Positions 15,797-25,046 of a stretch of DNA of 64,000 bases are shown here, piece by piece. Position numbers and translations under genes: made by a program. Under the pieces are notes generated by a model. It was not told where the DNA came from and ran no database searches. It saw nothing but the letters and a program-made list of their open reading frames with translations. Each line of letters starts with the position of its first letter. Within the stretch, counting starts at the first letter, position 1. The stretch is from contig JAUNDD010000006.1 in the NCBI GenBank assembly GCA_030526245.1, positions 1 through 64,000 of the forward strand, written 5' to 3'. This DNA comes from Lachnospiraceae bacterium (lineage in GTDB: Bacteria; Bacillota; Clostridia; Lachnospirales; Lachnospiraceae).

Positions 15797-16597
15797 TCAG
15801 GCTCCCTTGGAGCAGACGCTGCGCCGGTACTCGGCCTTCAGCCCCTCCAGGGCCTCGCCGTCCCCGGTCTGTTCCCGGCGGATCCGCGAGCTCTCCTTCT
15901 GCGCCTTCTGCAGGATATGTACATTGTATTCCTGCATCCGGGAGATCAGCTGCTGATCGGCCCCCAGCTCCTTAAGCCGTTCCTCGTAGGCCTCCTGGCT
16001 CAGGAACATGGGCAGTGCACTGACATATTTTCTCAGCGCCTCCTTGGTCCGGACCAGCTTCCAGGACCGGAAAAAGCAGCCCGCTGCCGCTTCAAACTCG
16101 AACAGTCTGGCAAAGGCACAGCCGGCGTTGCTCCAGACCTGGGCATAGAACTGGGCGCTGAGCCGTCCGGAGTCCTGGCGGTCCAGGATCTGGAAATACT
16201 CACCGATGGCGTGATCATACATCCCGCTGCGCACCAGATAATCCGCCTTCATCTTCTGGCGTTCATCCTCCGGCTTCACCTGGATCCGTCCCAGCTCATC
16301 CTGATAGCTTTTCATTTCCTCCGGCCGAAGATATCCGATCTCCCGGAAGATCGGCAGGATAAAGTCCGCCACGTTCCTGTGTTCCAGTGCATCGTAGAGC
16401 GTCCGGTACAGTCTGGTCAGCCCGAATTCATCCCGGAGCCAGTCACACAGCTGCTCATTGACCAGTGTCTCATCGATCAGATACACATTGTGATGCAGAT
16501 AGTAGCACAGCTCCTCCAGCGAATAGATGCTGGTACTGATGCTGCGGATATAATAGGGATGCTCTGCCATTGGCAGCCGACACAGATGATAGCTCAT
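15797..16597 (-). CDS. Conserved helical protein, third gene of the DUF5716/DUF5717-like cluster
   Basis: The 266-residue protein starts at ATG 16597 after AAGGAGGTGAATCGT. It looks all-helical with no signal peptide or membrane helix. The middle part (residues about 110-200: YLVRSGMYDHAIGEYFQIL, WSNAGCAFARLFEFEAAAGCF) has the spacing of tetratricopeptide repeats. The C-terminal 50 residues are a charged helix. It lies 13 bases after the gene at 16611-17792, so the three genes form one operon. No enzymatic motif is seen. A scaffold role for the two larger partners is possible. I do not know its function. Confidence 0.7.
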   Translation of the reverse strand: MSYHLCRLPMAEHPYYIRSISTSIYSLEELCYYLHHNVYLIDETLVNEQLCDWLRDEFGLTRLYRTLYDALEHRNVADFILPIFREIGYLRPEEMKSYQDELGRIQVKPEDERQKMKADYLVRSGMYDHAIGEYFQILDRQDSGRLSAQFYAQVWSNAGCAFARLFEFEAAAGCFFRSWKLVRTKEALRKYVSALPMFLSQEAYEERLKELGADQQLISRMQEYNVHILQKAQKESSRIRREQTGDGEALEGLKAEYRRSVCSKGA

Positions 16598-16610
16598 ACG
16601 ATTCACCTCC

Positions 16611-17792
16611 TTATCCAAGCAGTATGGTTCGTTTCCATTTCTTTCCGGAGCTCTTGAACAGACCTCCGAAGCCCTTATCCTCCACCTCGATCACACACTG
16701 CCGGGCCGAAGTGAAGTAGGTCGTCAGCCGCAGGCGGCTGGCCCGGTCCGGCCGCCGGGGGAAGCCGGGCAGACGCAGGATGTGCGTCACCTCGCTGCCG
16801 CCCTCCATGGGCCGTGTCAGGATCCGGATATCCGTTTCATCCTCCGGAATAAACTCGCATTCGTGATGCGCCTCAAACCAGTTGATCCCCGGCTTTACCA
16901 GCGGGTAATACATTTCCTTTCCCAGCACGCGCATCTGCATGCCCACATTTTCACGGACGATATCCGCGCCCAGATACAGAAGCTCCTCCGCCTCCCGGAC
17001 CATCCCGGCCCGCTGCATGGCACCATAGCAGGCGCCCTTCGTAAAGAGGCTGCAGCCCTGGAAGGCATGACGCCGCTGCACCAGGAACTGGAACGAACGC
17101 ACCGCCCAGCTCTGATCGAAAAAGTCACCCACCAGATAGCTGGTGACGACGCTGCGGCGTTCAAAGACCTTGCCCAGCAGCTCAAAAAACAGACGGTCCT
17201 TCTCCTGGGCCCAGTGGGCTTCATCCCGACCGTCCCGTTCCTTTTCCGTCACCTTCTGGGCCGCGATCCGCCGCGTGCTGACCAGCACCGGGGTCCTGGT
17301 CCAGTCAAAATGCATGACACGGCCCACCATATTGTCCCCTTCAAAGGTAAACAGGGCCACATCACCGTTCCAGAGCTCCTTGCGCTGGTTCACGGTATAG
17401 TGGAAAAAGCTGGTCTGATAGTCCTGCAGGTAGATATTCTTTCGGGCCACACCCAGAAGCTCCAGGGCCTGGGGCACCCGCTGGGAGATGAGCGGCTCCA
17501 GCCGGGGGACCGTCACCATGATCCGAAGGGTGGCCAGCTCCGTCCCCTTAATATACCGGTCCAGACTGTCCCGCACAAAATCAGCAAAGATCTGGATCGG
17601 TTCTCCCAGACCGCAGGCGGACTTCCAGACACGTTCATTCATGTCCGGCAATACCAGAGAATCCTCCTCTGCGCCCTCTTCTCCCTGACCAACCGTCCTC
17701 GGCTCCTTGCTGAGCGAATCACAGACGGTCATCCGGGCACAGCCCGGTTCCAGCTGCAGTCCCACAGCCATCTCATAGTTCGATCGAACCAT
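16611..17792 (-). CDS. DUF5716-like protein of unknown function
   Basis: The 393-residue soluble protein starts at ATG 17792, five bases after AGGAGG; an ATG 18 bases upstream is also possible. The N-terminal half reads like an actin/Hsp70-type ATPase fold: MAVGLQLEPGCARMTV as a first phosphate-loop strand pair, a long helical stretch, then YLQDYQTSFFHYTVNQ and GDVALFTFEGDNMVGRVM, which resemble a second phosphate-binding strand. FERRSVVTSYLVGDFFDQSW could be the adenosine region. The C-terminal 100 residues are beta-rich. I recall this family as DUF5716 of Lachnospiraceae. The ATPase idea is my reading and needs a structure prediction. Confidence 0.65.
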   Translation of the reverse strand: MVRSNYEMAVGLQLEPGCARMTVCDSLSKEPRTVGQGEEGAEEDSLVLPDMNERVWKSACGLGEPIQIFADFVRDSLDRYIKGTELATLRIMVTVPRLEPLISQRVPQALELLGVARKNIYLQDYQTSFFHYTVNQRKELWNGDVALFTFEGDNMVGRVMHFDWTRTPVLVSTRRIAAQKVTEKERDGRDEAHWAQEKDRLFFELLGKVFERRSVVTSYLVGDFFDQSWAVRSFQFLVQRRHAFQGCSLFTKGACYGAMQRAGMVREAEELLYLGADIVRENVGMQMRVLGKEMYYPLVKPGINWFEAHHECEFIPEDETDIRILTRPMEGGSEVTHILRLPGFPRRPDRASRLRLTTYFTSARQCVIEVEDKGFGGLFKSSGKKWKRTILLG

Positions 17793-17862
17793 GCCATCCT
17801 CCTGAAACATCCCATTCCTTCATGTTGCACCAAATCCTCCGGCCCCCGCCGGCCCCGCCAGC

Positions 17863-20800
17863 TTACACCAGTGTAAAGACCTCCTGGGTCATCAGATCCA
17901 TCTGATAAAACAGATCCAGATCCTCCGAAAGCGCCTTGTCCTGTCCGGCCTTCTGCTCGGCGGACATCTTCGACAGCAGAGCATACCGGCTGCCGGCGAT
18001 CTCCTCCGAGGAGGCAGCAGCCAGCACCCGGGCATCCGTGCGCCGCAGCAGCTTTCCGTCCTTTGTCTCCTCCAGCCAGCATTCCAGCGACTCTCCATTA
18101 AACAGAACAAATTCGCTGACAAAGATGCCTTCGAACACATTGACCATCGGTTCGCAAAGCACCTGCTCCTGCCCCGGCTTTCGACTGTAGACCGTGACCA
18201 CATGCTCCGGATTGGCCACGTATTCCATGAACACCTTGTCCTCCAGACGGCAGGCCACCCGCAGTCTCCGGGGGAATTTCTTAAAGAAGGCCATCCGGAT
18301 GCCCCGGCTGCTGTAGGCCGACAGCATCTGCCGAACCAGCTTCTCACGCTGGGCGCCCAGATCCCGTTTCCCGGAGTAATACTGCAGCAGAGCCAGGCAG
18401 GCTACATCCTCCAGCGGAGCCTCCTCCAGGCAGGCCTGCTCCAGACTGGCGAAGATCACCTCGCCCACCGGCAGGTTTCTGACCAGATACTCATAGGCCC
18501 GGTAATTCAGATACGCCTGACAGATCTTCCGGCGGCCAAGCTTGCGCTGATAGGACGCAAAGATCTCATCCGCGCCGCTGCTGCCGGACCGGGTGAACAG
18601 GATCAGACTCAGGATCTTGCCCTCCAGCATTATGGTATCCAGTTCATTTAAGTGAGCGGTGTACCACAGCTTCTTCATATCCTCCAGCGGACCGTCATAA
18701 TAGCTGATCAGATAGGTCAGGATGTGGTCATCGTACTTGCCGCACTCCAGACATTCGTGACAGTAGGCGATCAGCTCCGTGTCCTCCTCGTACTCCCGCA
18801 GCAGCACATTCTGACTGCAGATCCGCACCAGGACCATGGGATCGACCTGCTCACTTCCATAAGTCTTCAGCAGTGAGTAGGCCTGTTCATACAGTCCCTC
18901 CTGGGTCAGAAGACTCATTAAGATCCGCTTGTCCGCCCGGATCCAGAGCTGCAGATTGATCTCCCGCAGGAAATCATAGAGCTCCTCCTCCATGGGATGC
19001 GCCCGGTAATATTCCAGGATACGGCGGCGCATCTGCATCCGACGCTCCTCCCGGACTTCCTCCATCCGGCAGTAGATCTTGCAGCTTTCCAGGTTCTGCG
19101 CCGTCACCTCTCCGCAGCTGCCGGTATCGTACAGCACCAGCGCCGCGTGTTCCGGGATGATCTCCCGGCAGTATTTCATGAGCAGCGGCGAGTCAAGCAG
19201 GCGCCGCGCCCGATATAAAGAGGTGGATGCAAAACGGTTTCCGTTTTCATCCGCCAGAAAGATCCGTGCATCCTCGGTGTAGATCTGCACCTGCGCCCGC
19301 CCCCCGGACAGCGGCCGGATCTGGTCGCCTCCCAGCTGGGGATGGCACACCACCACCGATTTCATCTGCGGATTTTTACAGGTCACCTCAAAGGTGAACA
19401 GCAGGCGGATCAGCTTCTCCGCCAGCGACCTGGTCAGCATCTTTCTGGTGATGAACCGTTCATACAGCACCGCCAGATTCTGATCCAGCCGTCCAAGGCT
19501 GAGCATCTCCACCACAAAATGTTCAATGCCGGTGCGGCAGCTCCGGTAGACCTGGGGCACGCTGTCCCGGTTATCCGAGATATTCCGGTAGATCGCCGCC
19601 TTGCGCCGGTAATCCAGCGAGGTATTGTAGGCAAAGTACATCCGGATGATCTGCGGCATCTTTTCGATGCCCACGGAATCCATGGTCTCCATATAGTATT
19701 CATAGAGGCCGGTGATATGCAGATCCCGGGCCACGCCCTGGGCATACCAGCTGAAGTATTCCGTCTTCTTCTGATCTCCTGCGATCAGCATGGAGCAGAT
19801 CGCTGTCAGCACCTCATCGGAATGAGTCCGGTTCCAGCACTCCTGCAGCACCCGGAACAGCTTTCTTTCCCAGGCCGGTCTCTGCAGTGCCAGGGAGGCA
19901 ATGCGGAAGCTCAGCTCCTCCGTCAGAATATGCTGTTTGGCCGCATAGAGCAGCACGTTGCGTTCAAAATCATCCAGCCGGCGCAGCAGATAGGGGTTCT
20001 TGACGAACACCAGCGCTGCCTCCAGATACAGGATCGGCGAACAGCAGCCATATTTCGACTGGATACGGATCGCCTCGATCCGGGCCGCCTCATCCTTCAG
20101 GTAACGTTCCTGCAAAAACAGCAGGATCCACTGAATGACCCAGCTGTCACGCATCTGCAGAAACAGCTGCTCGATACGGGCCTGCACCTGATCCACATAG
20201 ACCGTATCCCGGTCAAAGAAGGTGGAAAGATACAGGTAGAAGGCATACTGTTCCTGGGTATGGAAGCGATAGGGATTCTGCTCCAGTTCCTCCAGAAGCC
20301 GGGTTCCCTTGGCCAGCTTTCCATCCGCAAAATACAGCTGGATCTGAAACAGGTCCGCGAACACGTCCTCGCCGCCTGCCTTTTTATATCCGTTCAGCAC
20401 CGTCTGGGAATGCTCGATCCAGCTGCGCATATCCGTGCGCTTAAGCCGCAGATCTGTATACAGTCCCAGGAGCCGGCAGCGCATCAGCTTCTGGATCCGA
20501 AGATTCTTCAGATGCTCGCTTTCCTCCCGGCCCTCCACCGTCACATCCAGATACAGGGTCTGGTAGCAGGTGGAAATGCAGATTCTTCCATAGTTATTGC
20601 CGGCATGCATCTGCTCCGTGTCCACGATGTACTCGAGCACATACTGGCCTCCGACAAACTCATCGGTGGTCACCCGCTTCTTTTCAATACGCAGGAACGG
20701 ACTGTCGGAGGAGATGTCCAGTGCCATGTAGCCCCATCCGCTCATGGACAGACGGGCACTGCGCAGCAGCGGCTGCTCCGGCCGGTCAATGGTCACCGCC

Positions 20801-21393
20801 CATTCGTCCAGCAGGATCTCCACCGGCTCCTTCAGACCGGATCCAATCAGAAACTCTTCCAGTGCCTGGGCCCGGTCCGGGCTGCTCTGCATGGCCCGGG
20901 CCAGGATCCTGGCCTGCTCCGGCGCCGATTCACGGATCCAGCTGCGCATCTTCTGAGAGCCGAACAGTTCCCGGGCCGACAGCGGATTCTCTTTGGCAAG
21001 ACACAGAAAGTCCTCCCGGGAGATCATCTCTTCCTTCTTCCGGCTGGTCTTTTCCGCCACGGTAAAGCAGTAGGGCAGGAAATACTCACCGACATCCGTG
21101 CTCAGGGTAAACTGCCCCGTCACCTGATCCATGGACGACAGTCCCGCCAGATCCACCTGGTACCGGATCTCATTGACCCGGCCGGCAAAGCGCGGCGGAT
21201 CAAAGGTCACCCGGGGACTGGACGAGTACACGAAGCCCTTGACCCGGCGCTCCGATTCGCAGGACAGCACAAAAGACCCCGTCAGTACGCTGTCCGGCGT
21301 TACCTCCTGCCGGAGCTCCTGTGCGGAGAGCTGCAATGTATCTGCTTCGTATTCAAATACTCCGTTGAGCAGCTGCTCGATCCTCTTTCTCAC
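17863..21393 (-). CDS. DUF5717-like giant helical-repeat protein of unknown function
   Basis: The 1176-residue protein most likely starts at GTG 21393 (V-R-K-R-I-E-Q-L-L) after AGGA; a longer frame to 21462 has no ribosome site. The first 130 residues and residues about 210-290 are beta-sandwich-like (GSFVLSCESERRVKGFVYSSSP; QYVLEYIVDTEQMHAGNNYG). From about 300 to 1050 it is an alpha-solenoid resembling tetratricopeptide arrays. The C-terminal 130 residues return to beta structure (VLCEPMVNVFEGIFVSEFVLF). There is no signal peptide or membrane helix. It is the first gene of the three-gene operon. I recall the family as DUF5717. A large scaffold or chaperone-like adaptor is possible, not shown. 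Confidence 0.65.
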   Translation of the reverse strand: MRKRIEQLLNGVFEYEADTLQLSAQELRQEVTPDSVLTGSFVLSCESERRVKGFVYSSSPRVTFDPPRFAGRVNEIRYQVDLAGLSSMDQVTGQFTLSTDVGEYFLPYCFTVAEKTSRKKEEMISREDFLCLAKENPLSARELFGSQKMRSWIRESAPEQARILARAMQSSPDRAQALEEFLIGSGLKEPVEILLDEWAVTIDRPEQPLLRSARLSMSGWGYMALDISSDSPFLRIEKKRVTTDEFVGGQYVLEYIVDTEQMHAGNNYGRICISTCYQTLYLDVTVEGREESEHLKNLRIQKLMRCRLLGLYTDLRLKRTDMRSWIEHSQTVLNGYKKAGGEDVFADLFQIQLYFADGKLAKGTRLLEELEQNPYRFHTQEQYAFYLYLSTFFDRDTVYVDQVQARIEQLFLQMRDSWVIQWILLFLQERYLKDEAARIEAIRIQSKYGCCSPILYLEAALVFVKNPYLLRRLDDFERNVLLYAAKQHILTEELSFRIASLALQRPAWERKLFRVLQECWNRTHSDEVLTAICSMLIAGDQKKTEYFSWYAQGVARDLHITGLYEYYMETMDSVGIEKMPQIIRMYFAYNTSLDYRRKAAIYRNISDNRDSVPQVYRSCRTGIEHFVVEMLSLGRLDQNLAVLYERFITRKMLTRSLAEKLIRLLFTFEVTCKNPQMKSVVVCHPQLGGDQIRPLSGGRAQVQIYTEDARIFLADENGNRFASTSLYRARRLLDSPLLMKYCREIIPEHAALVLYDTGSCGEVTAQNLESCKIYCRMEEVREERRMQMRRRILEYYRAHPMEEELYDFLREINLQLWIRADKRILMSLLTQEGLYEQAYSLLKTYGSEQVDPMVLVRICSQNVLLREYEEDTELIAYCHECLECGKYDDHILTYLISYYDGPLEDMKKLWYTAHLNELDTIMLEGKILSLILFTRSGSSGADEIFASYQRKLGRRKICQAYLNYRAYEYLVRNLPVGEVIFASLEQACLEEAPLEDVACLALLQYYSGKRDLGAQREKLVRQMLSAYSSRGIRMAFFKKFPRRLRVACRLEDKVFMEYVANPEHVVTVYSRKPGQEQVLCEPMVNVFEGIFVSEFVLFNGESLECWLEETKDGKLLRRTDARVLAAASSEEIAGSRYALLSKMSAEQKAGQDKALSEDLDLFYQMDLMTQEVFTLV

Positions 21394-21514
21394 TGTCTCT
21401 TTCCTATCTCCTACCCCAAAAATTGCTGTGTTTCCCCCACTGGCCTGCAGTAAATATATCACCGTTCACCTCACCGATGTGAGCGGTCACATATCCACTG
21501 CATCGGAACAGCAC

Positions 21515-21554
21515 AAAAAGCCGCGATGTTGCCGAACAGGCAGTGCTTCGCAGC
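21515..21554 (-). terminator. Terminator of nrdR
   Basis: GCTGCGA pairs with TCGCGGC, with an inner TGCC/GGCA stem, followed on the minus strand by TTTTTG, 49 bases after the nrdR stop. Confidence 0.7.
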
Positions 21555-21603
21555 TTCCGTGTCGCTCCTTTATAGGCTGCAGTGCATGCAGCCATTCTAT
21601 CCC

Positions 21604-22053
21604 TTACTTCAGAATCTTTTTCAATTCATCCATAAATGTATTTACGTCTTTAAACTCACGGTAAACCGAAGCAAAGCGAACGTACGCCACCGGATCCAGC
21701 TGGCGCAGGTGATTCATCACGATCTCGCCCACTTCCTTGCTTTCAATTTCACGCACTTCCCGCGCGTAGACCTCCGCCTCGATCTTATTGATCACGCCTT
21801 CGATCGTGTCGATGGGAATCGGCCGTTTATAGCAGGCCCGCATCACGCCATCCTCGATCTTTTCGTGCTCAAAGGGTTCTCTGGTACGATCTTTCTTGAT
21901 GACGATCAGCGGAATCGTCTCAACCTTTTCATAGGTCGTGAACCGTTTGCCGCAGGGATCGCACACGCGTCTTCTGCGAATCGATGCTCCATCATCCGCA
22001 GGGCGAGAATCCACCACCCGGGTATTCTCTGATCCACAATAAGGACACTTCAT
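21604..22053 (-). CDS. nrdR: Transcriptional repressor NrdR
   Basis: A 149-residue protein of usual length. The zinc ribbon is MKCPYCGSENTRVVDSR with the second pair CDPCGKRF, followed by the ATP-cone (VIKKDRTREPFEHEKI). NrdR binds NrdR boxes and represses ribonucleotide reductase genes according to the ATP/dATP balance. It stands alone here with its own terminator, and no nrd gene is in the window. Confidence 0.97.
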   Translation of the reverse strand: MKCPYCGSENTRVVDSRPADDGASIRRRRVCDPCGKRFTTYEKVETIPLIVIKKDRTREPFEHEKIEDGVMRACYKRPIPIDTIEGVINKIEAEVYAREVREIESKEVGEIVMNHLRQLDPVAYVRFASVYREFKDVNTFMDELKKILK

Positions 22054-22118
22054 AGCTACCTCCGTTCAGCCGAAACCAGTACACTAGAGTATAACGAAAT
22101 CCCCCACGGCTGTCAAAC

Positions 22119-22187
22119 GTTACCGTTCACAGTTTTTTATTGCTTTTGCGGCAAAAAAACGTGGAAGCAAGCCGCCCAAACGGTAAC
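22119..22187. repeat. Intergenic element with 9-bp terminal inverted repeats
   Basis: The 69-bp element begins GTTACCGTT and ends AACGGTAAC, a perfect 9-bp terminal inverted repeat. Inside is GCTTTTGCGGCAAAA, similar to the core of the copy at 43028-43098. It fills the gap between nrdR and araB. Confidence 0.75.
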
Positions 22188-22228
22188 GTCAAAACAGTAA
22201 AACCGGTTTGCAGCTTCCCGCCGGGGCG

Positions 22229-23881
22229 TTACAGCTTCATCTTCTCCGCCAGCTCCAGATACTTCTGGTACTGAGCGCGGTAGAACGCTCCCTTTTCCGC
22301 ATTCGGCTGATAGGACCGGATCGTCCGGGAAGCCATGGCATCGGAGGCAGCGTTCATATCCGGCTGCGCACCGCTGGCCACCGCTGCATACATAGCAGCT
22401 CCCAGAGCACAGGTCTGATCGGCTTCCAGAATCCGGATCTCCTTACCGGACAGATCCGACAGCATCTGCATCACGTATCCGGATTTTTTGGAAATGCCGC
22501 CCACAGCGACCACATCCCGGATCTCCACGCCCTTCAGCTCAAACTGCTCCATCAGGCGATACAGTCCGCAGACCGCCGCAAAGACCAGACTGCGGTACAG
22601 ATACGGTGCATCCATTCCCAGTGAAAGACCACTGATGGCCGAGCGCTGTGCATCGTCCGTATCCGGATACCGGCGTCCGTTAAACCAGTCCAGCGCAATG
22701 GGGAAGGGATCTTCGGGCAGCTGCTCCGCCTGCCTTTGCAGCTCAATCAGAATGGTATCGTCCATCTTCCGGTAAAGCTTCTCATACTCTGCCGGCTCCA
22801 TGCTGCCCTCCAGCTGCTTCACCGGCCAGAGAAGCAGACGCTTGAACCAGGCAAAAATGTCGCCAAAGGCAGCCTGTCCGGTCTCCACACCAACGCAGTC
22901 CGGCATGATGGAATTTTCCGCCTGACCGCAATACCGGCCGATATCCTTGCCCTCCAGTACCTCCGGTCTGGCTACGATCATGTCCACCGCCGAGGTACCC
23001 AGGGTGCAGACCATGGTTCCCTCCCGTACACCGGCGCCCACCGCTCCGGCATGGGCATCGAAGGAGCTTCCTGAAATAACGACTTCCGTGGATAAGCCAA
23101 GCTTGTCCGCCCACTCCTGACAAAGATGGCCCGCCTTCACCTGGGCATGCTCCGGTGCCTGACCGTAACGCTGCTTTACCTGCACCAGGTAGGGATCCAT
23201 GCTTTCCAGAACCTTCTCATCCGGCAGGCCCTTCCAGGCACTGTGCCAGAGAGCCTTGTGTCCGGCGGCGCAGGCACTGTGGAAGATCTTATCCGGTCTG
23301 GTCTCCCCGCAAAGGACTCCTACCATCCAGTCACAGTGCTCCTCAAAGGTGTAAGCCGCCTCCCGTACCGCCTGGTCATTGCGTACCGCATACAGAATCT
23401 TGGCCCAGTACCATTCTGCACTGTAATCCCCCTGATACTTCGTGTAATCCACGCCGGCACAGTTCTGACGCAGCACCCGGTTCAGCTCCTCCGCCTCCGC
23501 AGCCGCTGCGTGATCCTTCCACAGGAAAAACATGGCATTTTCATTTTCTGCAAACTCCTCTTTCAGTGACAGAGGAGTTCCGTTTTCATCCACCGGCACC
23601 GGGGTGGAACCGGTGGTATCCACGCCAATACCGGCGATGGCCGCCTTCTGCTCCGGGGTCAGTGCCTCCAGAGCCTCCTTAATGCAGGCCTCCAGAGATT
23701 CCAGATAATCCAGGGGATGCTGACGGAACACGCTGTGCTCCGGATGCTGATACAGGCCCGCTTTCCACCGCGGATAAAAGGCGACACCGCTGCCCAGTGT
23801 GTTTCCGTTTGCCGGATCCACCACCAGCGCCCGCACCGAGTCGCTTCCAAAATCTACGCCAATTACATATCTCTCACTCAT
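22229..23881 (-). CDS. araB: Ribulokinase, FGGY family
   Basis: The 550-residue cytosolic kinase phosphorylates a ketopentose with ATP. GVDFGSDSVRALVVD at the N-terminus, GVDTTGSTPVPVD, and GTSAVDMIV are the FGGY nucleotide and sugar motifs. Length and order fit AraB-type ribulokinases rather than xylulokinase. The start at 23881 follows AGGGAAG. It is the last gene of the pentose operon, but a terminator (23963-23993) and a leader hairpin (23905-23942) separate it from transketolase, so its level may be set separately. The true substrate could be L-ribulose, D-ribulose or another ketopentose. Confidence 0.85.
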   Translation of the reverse strand: MSERYVIGVDFGSDSVRALVVDPANGNTLGSGVAFYPRWKAGLYQHPEHSVFRQHPLDYLESLEACIKEALEALTPEQKAAIAGIGVDTTGSTPVPVDENGTPLSLKEEFAENENAMFFLWKDHAAAAEAEELNRVLRQNCAGVDYTKYQGDYSAEWYWAKILYAVRNDQAVREAAYTFEEHCDWMVGVLCGETRPDKIFHSACAAGHKALWHSAWKGLPDEKVLESMDPYLVQVKQRYGQAPEHAQVKAGHLCQEWADKLGLSTEVVISGSSFDAHAGAVGAGVREGTMVCTLGTSAVDMIVARPEVLEGKDIGRYCGQAENSIMPDCVGVETGQAAFGDIFAWFKRLLLWPVKQLEGSMEPAEYEKLYRKMDDTILIELQRQAEQLPEDPFPIALDWFNGRRYPDTDDAQRSAISGLSLGMDAPYLYRSLVFAAVCGLYRLMEQFELKGVEIRDVVAVGGISKKSGYVMQMLSDLSGKEIRILEADQTCALGAAMYAAVASGAQPDMNAASDAMASRTIRSYQPNAEKGAFYRAQYQKYLELAEKMKL

Positions 23882-23904
23882 TTGCTGTCTTCCCTCGCTC
23901 ATTT

Positions 23905-23942
23905 CCAGCAGGTCGTTCACCAAGCGTCTAACGAACTGCTGG
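23905..23942 (-). promoter_or_regulatory. Hairpin in the araB leader
   Basis: CCAGCAG-TTCGTT pairs with AACGA-CCTGCTGG around a 12-base loop, 23 bases upstream of the start codon. It could control translation or stability. Confidence 0.5.
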
Positions 23943-23962
23943 CGTTATCGACATCATTTCCC

Positions 23963-23993
23963 AAAAAGGGCGGGATCGATCCGACCCCGCCCT
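23963..23993 (-). terminator. Terminator between transketolase and araB
   Basis: AGGGCGGG...CCCGCCCT, eight pairs, followed on the minus strand by TTTTT. It should reduce araB transcription from the operon promoter. Confidence 0.82.
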
Positions 23994-24106
23994 CTCTAAG
24001 CGATTACATATCTCACTTCTCTCCAATCATACGGGCATGCTGAAAAGAAGCCTGGTTTGCTGCAGTCGACGGTGCGTCTGCAGCCTTGTTCCGGTCATGA
24101 CCGTTC

Positions 24107-25042
24107 TTATTTTCTGGAGATAGCCTTTTTAGCCTTCTCAACGATCTTTTCCGGAGTCAGACCGTAATGCTTAAGCAGTACGTCCGGAGCTGCGGAATGA
24201 CCGAAGGTATCCTGTACACCAACGAACTCCATCGGAACCAGTGCGTTCTCGATCAGAACCTCTGCAACAGCAGATCCCAGACCGCCGATCACATTGTGCT
24301 CTTCTGCAGTAACGATGGCACCGGTCTCCTTTGCAGCCTTCAGGATGAGATCCTTGTCGATCGGCTTAATGGTGTGCATATCGATCACGCGAGCGCTGAT
24401 GCCCTCTGCCTTCAGCAGATCAGCTGCCTTCAGAGCTTCCTGAACCATCAGACCGCAGGCGATGATGGTCACGTCGGTACCGTCAACCATGGTGATACCC
24501 TTGCCGATCTCGAACTTGTAATCAGCACACTTGTCGGTAACGGTCTCCAGGTTGCAGCGGCCGGTACGGAAGTAGCACGGTCCTTCGAAGTCCAGCATAG
24601 CCTTGGTAGCCAGTCTGGTCTCATGATCATCGCAGGGAACGATCACAGTCATGCCCGGGATGGTACGCATCAGGGAGATATCCTCGATACACTGATGGGT
24701 AGCACCGTCCTCACCAACGGTCAGACCTGCGTGGCTTCCTACAACCTTTACGTTCAGGTTCGGATAGCAGACATCGTTTCTTACCTGGTCATATACACGG
24801 CCGGATGCGAACATTGCGAAGGTGTGAACCAGAGCGGTTGCACCACAGGTAGCAAAACCTGCAGCTACGTTCACCATGTTTGCCTCTGCGATACCGATGT
24901 TGAAGAAACGCTCCGGATACTTCTCCTCGAAGTACTCGGTCATGGTACATTTTTTAAGGTCAGCGTCAAATACATAGATCTTCTCGTCACCGCCGAACTC
25001 AGCCAAAGCTTTTCCGTAAGCTACTCTTGTTGATTCACCCAT
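24107..25042 (-). CDS. Transketolase, C-terminal subunit
   Basis: The 311-residue protein carries the pyrimidine-binding and C-terminal domains of transketolase (NIGIAEANMVNVAAGFA; GATHQCIEDISLMRTIP; HTIKPID). Many Clostridia and archaea have transketolase as two polypeptides. The start at 25042 follows GGAGGG; a start at 25066 lacks a ribosome site. It lies four bases after the N-terminal subunit gene. It interconverts pentose and hexose phosphates and would consume the phosphate made by the kinase. Confidence 0.93.
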   Translation of the reverse strand: MGESTRVAYGKALAEFGGDEKIYVFDADLKKCTMTEYFEEKYPERFFNIGIAEANMVNVAAGFATCGATALVHTFAMFASGRVYDQVRNDVCYPNLNVKVVGSHAGLTVGEDGATHQCIEDISLMRTIPGMTVIVPCDDHETRLATKAMLDFEGPCYFRTGRCNLETVTDKCADYKFEIGKGITMVDGTDVTIIACGLMVQEALKAADLLKAEGISARVIDMHTIKPIDKDLILKAAKETGAIVTAEEHNVIGGLGSAVAEVLIENALVPMEFVGVQDTFGHSAAPDVLLKHYGLTPEKIVEKAKKAISRK

Positions 25043-25046
25043 CTTA

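Noticed and set aside
19342..21453. A 703-codon plus-strand frame opposite the large DUF5717-like gene
   Set aside because: Gln- and His-rich low-complexity translation without a ribosome site; shadow of the minus-strand gene.
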